Source: Acidobacteriota bacterium
Lineage (GTDB): Bacteria > Acidobacteriota > Vicinamibacteria > Marinacidobacterales > Marinacidobacteraceae
DNA length: 35,989 bases
Direction: 5' to 3'
Assembly (NCBI GenBank): GCA_009835985.1
Contig: VXWI01000098.1
Span: 1-35,989 of the forward strand
The notes under the pieces were generated by a model, which was not told the origin of the DNA, made no database searches, and worked only from the letters and a program-made list of their open reading frames with translations. Within the stretch, counting starts at the first letter, position 1, and each line of letters begins with the position of its first letter. Made by a program: the position numbers and the translations under genes. Positions 33,160 to 35,989 of this stretch are shown piece after piece.

Positions 33160-34445
33160 CCGGTACCGTCCCGCTCGCCACGCCGGATCTGGCGTGTCTT
33201 CTTGCGGACTCCCCGGCCCGGCCCCTGGACTACGCCTTCGTACTCAATCTCGGCCAGTCGTCGCACGCGGTGACGGACTTCGAGCCGCTCTACCGGGGGG
33301 CGGAGGGGGCGCGAACCGCCTTTCCGGTGGCCGGCAGTCGCCTGCGCCAGCCGCCGTTCGACCTTCCGTGTTGGGAGACGCGGCCGGGAGCTCCCCCCGC
33401 GCTCGTGATCCGGGTGTTTCCGGAGGGGGAGCGGGAACTCCGGATCCAGGAGTTCCTCGAAGCCCCCCTCTCCCTCCGCCAGGGTCCGCCGCTGCGCCAG
33501 ATGCTCCTGGGAATCGGCGATCCGCCGTCCTGGAGCCTGGTGACCCAGGTGCACCACGCGGCGTCCGACCTCATCGGGACGTTGCTGTTCGTGCAGCGGC
33601 AACTGAGGATGGCCCGCGGCCTCGACACCATGCCGCCGCGTCCTCAGATCGTCGCGCCGGAACTGCTGCAGGCGCCGAAGGGAGCCCGCCGGAACCCCGC
33701 CGTCCGGACCTCCGCCGCCCTCGCCACCCGTCCCGGACCCGCCTCCGCGGCCCGCAGGTGGCGCACCATCGTCGTCCCGCGCGAGCCGCTCGCGTCCCTG
33801 TCGCAGACGGTCGGGGGGTTTCGGTGGAACGACTGCCTGCTGGCCGCGGCACTCGACGCGCTCGCCGCCTGGAACGGGCAGCAGGGTGTTTCGACGGAAC
33901 GCATCGGGCTGTGGGTGCCGATGAACACACGGACGGAGCGCCTGCGCGGATTCGGGAACGGCGTGTCGCGGATCCGGGTGCATCGCGAGCCCGTCGCCGG
34001 GGCCCAGAGCCGGGCCTTCCTCGAGCGCTGCCGGTCCGTTCGGCGGATCGTGTACCGCAAGAAGCGGACGGGGGAATGGGCCCTCCCGGCGGTCCCGGTC
34101 CCCTCGCCGCTGTTTCCGGTGGCGGCGCCTTTCCTCCGCCGGTGGCTCTACCGGCCCTGGGCGGACTTCGGCACCGCGGGGCTCACGCACCTTGAAAGCT
34201 GGCCGGGCGAGGAGGATCCGGTGCTGAACGAGGTGACGGGGATGGAAGTCATCGCCTGCCTCCACGAACGGCACCCGCTCTTCTTCGCGGCCATGTCGCG
34301 GGGCGAGCAGACGGTGGTGACGATCACCTGGGACCCGGCTCTGCTCCGGGAAGAGGACATCGACTTCATCGCCGCCGCCTTCGAGGCGCCCCTCAGGGAT
34401 CCGCCCTTCCTCCGGTCCGGACAGCCCTGGACGCGGCCTCATTGA
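33156..34445 (+). CDS. HHxxxD acyltransferase (condensation-domain / WS-DGAT / PapA-like fold), probable CTG start
   Basis: A protein of 429 residues if it starts at 33156. VTQVHHAASDLIG carries the HHxxxD active-site motif of condensation domains, wax-ester synthase/DGAT and Pap acyltransferases (H133, H134, D138). Further on, WNDCLLAAALDALAAW and VPMNTRTERLRGFGNGVSRIRV match the central and bridging elements of the fold. It should transfer an acyl group from a thioester or similar donor to an alcohol or amine. The first ordinary start in frame is a GTG at 33270, but the preceding codons read LADSPARPLDYAFVLNLGQ, which looks like the conserved N-terminal strand of the fold. The CTG at 33156 overlaps the desaturase stop as CTGA, like the other NTGA junctions here, so I take it as the start. 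If wrong, the gene is 33270-34445. Confidence 0.72.
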   Translation: MTGTVPLATPDLACLLADSPARPLDYAFVLNLGQSSHAVTDFEPLYRGAEGARTAFPVAGSRLRQPPFDLPCWETRPGAPPALVIRVFPEGERELRIQEFLEAPLSLRQGPPLRQMLLGIGDPPSWSLVTQVHHAASDLIGTLLFVQRQLRMARGLDTMPPRPQIVAPELLQAPKGARRNPAVRTSAALATRPGPASAARRWRTIVVPREPLASLSQTVGGFRWNDCLLAAALDALAAWNGQQGVSTERIGLWVPMNTRTERLRGFGNGVSRIRVHREPVAGAQSRAFLERCRSVRRIVYRKKRTGEWALPAVPVPSPLFPVAAPFLRRWLYRPWADFGTAGLTHLESWPGEEDPVLNEVTGMEVIACLHERHPLFFAAMSRGEQTVVTITWDPALLREEDIDFIAAAFEAPLRDPPFLRSGQPWTRPH

Positions 34446-35980
34446 GGAGTGCGGGCTTCGCGAATGACCTCGGGCGGTTCGCGATCGCGGTCCTGCTCCG
34501 GCTGGCGGGGTGGGCCGCCGTCCTCCGCCACCGGGTCCGGCTGAGGGTCCATCCCCTCCGCGAAGCGCGCCTGCGGCGTCGACTCGGGATCGACCCGTCC
34601 ACCGGGATCACCCGGGACCTGCCGGACGCGGATGCGGTCGCAGGGAAAGGGGATTCGGTGGCCCTCACCTCGGGCACTGCGGGCGAACCGAAGCGGGTCC
34701 CGTATTCGAGGAGGCGCCTCGCCGCGACGCGCGCCGTCTTCGTGGACGGAATGCTCCGCCTCATTGCGACGCGGCGCGTCCGCCGCCCCAGCCTCTACGT
34801 CTTCAGTGCGCTCGCCCCGGACCGCTCGTTGAGTTCGCTCCTCGTCCGCGAACGGCGCGCGCCTCCGTGGTTCGTCCTGCTGCAGGCGCCCTACCGCGTC
34901 CAGTCGGACCCGGCGCTGCGGGAGCTGAAGGGGAGGTACGGTGCGACCGCGCTGCGGCTGCTGGTCCTCACGCTCGCGAATCCCGGGATGCTCTACGCGA
35001 CGAATCCGTCCACGCTGAGCGCCTTTCTCGAGGAGGTGGAGAGGGATTGGGAGACGGTCGGCGCACTGGTTCGGCGGGTCGTCCGGGATCCGCGGGGGAT
35101 GCCTCCGGGCGTGCGCCGGGTCCTCCGGAGACTCGCGTCCAGGGGATCGCGGGACCGGCTCGCGCGGGTCGCCGGGAGCGCGTCCCCGCTCCCGATCACG
35201 GCCTGGAATCCGGCGTTCACGACCTACGTGTGCTGGACGGGAGGAGCGGTGACACCGTTCCTCGAGCGGCTCGGCCGGCGCCTGCCCGCGCCCCGTTTCC
35301 GGAGAGAGCCGATGTACTCGATGTCCACCGAGACCGTCGCCACGATCCCGGACTACCGCCGGGCGGAAACGGCCTTTCTGCCCGCGGCGCCGGGCGTGGT
35401 GCACGAGTTCCTCGGTGAGTCGGGGGCCGGTCTCCTGGGCTCGCGCGACCTGGAACCGGGGAACACCTACGAGATGGTGGTGAGCCACCGCTTCGGTCTC
35501 CGGCGCTACGCCACGGGAGACCTTTTCCGCGTGGAGCGGTTCGTGGGCGGCCTGCCGGATCTCCGCTTCGTTGGCCGGCGCGGCCTGGGCTGGTCCTTCA
35601 CCGGGGAGAAGCTCACCGCCGAGCAGGTGGATCAGGCGCTTCGGATGCTCGAGACCGAACACCCCGGCCTGCGCGAGGGCCGCTGGCTGGCGCTTTTCCC
35701 CTCGAACCCCGGAGGCGCGGCGCTCCCGTGTTACCGCCTCGTCGCAGTGGTTGCGGACGCGTCCGGCCTGCCCGGCGGTCTGGCGGAACGCCTCGACGAA
35801 CTGCTCGGGGAGCTGAACCTCGAGTACCGCGCCAAGCGGGCGAGCGGCCGTCTCGGCCAGATCCGGCTCTCAGCCCTCGATCAGCCCCGGTTCCTCCGGC
35901 GCGCCGCCGGCGGCGCGGCCCATCCTGACTCTCAGTTCAAGTTCCAGCCCTTCTACCCCCGCCTCTGGGAGCAGGGGTAG
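34442..35980 (+). CDS. GH3-family acyl-adenylating enzyme
   Basis: A 512-residue protein starting at a TTG that overlaps the previous stop (TTGA). VALTSGTAGEPKRVPYS (73-89) is the phosphate-binding motif of adenylate-forming enzymes. YSMSTETVATIPDY (about 292-305) matches the second ATP motif, RRYATGDLFRVERF (about 353-366) the ribose-binding Asp region, and FVGRRGLGWSFTGEKLT the hinge. The ending, DSQFKFQPFYPRL, resembles the GH3 C-terminus. GH3 enzymes in plants activate acyl acids such as jasmonate or indole-acetate as acyl-AMP and join them to amino acids; bacterial members are mostly uncharacterised. Next to an HHxxxD acyltransferase and a desaturase, it may activate a fatty or aryl acid for conjugation. 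The N-terminal 35 residues include a hydrophobic stretch that may associate with membrane. Confidence 0.82.
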   Translation: MRSAGFANDLGRFAIAVLLRLAGWAAVLRHRVRLRVHPLREARLRRRLGIDPSTGITRDLPDADAVAGKGDSVALTSGTAGEPKRVPYSRRRLAATRAVFVDGMLRLIATRRVRRPSLYVFSALAPDRSLSSLLVRERRAPPWFVLLQAPYRVQSDPALRELKGRYGATALRLLVLTLANPGMLYATNPSTLSAFLEEVERDWETVGALVRRVVRDPRGMPPGVRRVLRRLASRGSRDRLARVAGSASPLPITAWNPAFTTYVCWTGGAVTPFLERLGRRLPAPRFRREPMYSMSTETVATIPDYRRAETAFLPAAPGVVHEFLGESGAGLLGSRDLEPGNTYEMVVSHRFGLRRYATGDLFRVERFVGGLPDLRFVGRRGLGWSFTGEKLTAEQVDQALRMLETEHPGLREGRWLALFPSNPGGAALPCYRLVAVVADASGLPGGLAERLDELLGELNLEYRAKRASGRLGQIRLSALDQPRFLRRAAGGAAHPDSQFKFQPFYPRLWEQG

Positions 35981-35989
35981 GGAGGGAGG

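Noticed and set aside
33189..33272. Frameshift breaking the acyltransferase gene
   Set aside because: The same frame is open through the upstream segment and encodes plausible protein, so an unusual start codon explains it without a frameshift.
1..35989. tRNA or rRNA genes
   Set aside because: Reading both strands I found no cloverleaf with the conserved TTCRANYC arm and no rRNA-like stretch; a tRNA covariance search would settle it.

Overview
The window is bacterial, very GC-rich (roughly 70% by eye) and almost fully coding, with no gene-free stretch longer than 300 bases. It looks Gram-negative. There is a DUF481-type outer-membrane barrel ending in Phe, a second likely barrel, a Tat-exported amidase and several Sec-exported enzymes. 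Asp-box/VPS10-like secreted propellers, DUF1028, DUF481 and large secreted penicillin-acylase-type hydrolases together suggest Gemmatimonadota or Acidobacteriota. That is a guess from gene content; there is no rRNA or other phylogenetic marker here. I recognised no tRNA, rRNA or CRISPR array.

Layout. 1-2090: an accessory patch of visibly lower GC, with the 3' part of a metzincin-like metalloprotease, a small coiled-coil ORF and an IS1595-type transposase. 2091-2270: six units of a 32-bp tandem repeat, ending exactly at the stop codon of a penicillin-acylase-family gene (2271-4649, minus). 4674-7721: divergent DUF481 barrel, then an S51/GATase-like protein overlapping a Fes-type esterase-like protein; both of the latter lack expected catalytic residues. 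7829-13449: PatB-type C-S lyase facing carB-carA. 13619-20808: uncharacterised exported protein, small membrane protein plus Na+/solute symporter, DUF1028 protein, threonine aldolase, transketolase. 20947-24850: methyltransferase diverging from a radical SAM-DUF2344 fusion. 24887-28713 (minus): a tightly packed Tat amidase, an exported asparaginase and a second asparaginase homologue that has lost its catalytic residues. 28885-32205 (minus): a large secreted Asp-box protein. 32284-35980 (plus): a desaturase/hydroxylase, an HHxxxD acyltransferase and a GH3-type acyl-adenylating enzyme, joined by 4-base overlaps, which look like a small lipid or conjugate biosynthesis operon.

Most notable: (i) the desaturase/HHxxxD/GH3 operon, whose middle gene appears to begin at a CTG overlapping the upstream stop; (ii) the pairing of a near-canonical asparaginase with a pseudo-asparaginase beside a Tat amidase; (iii) a dispersed intergenic element found four times, whose first hairpin is invariant while the second keeps its pairing but changes sequence; (iv) the 32-bp tandem array at the acylase 3' end next to the transposase. 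Translational coupling through NTGA overlaps (ATGA, GTGA, TTGA and probably CTGA) recurs across the window.
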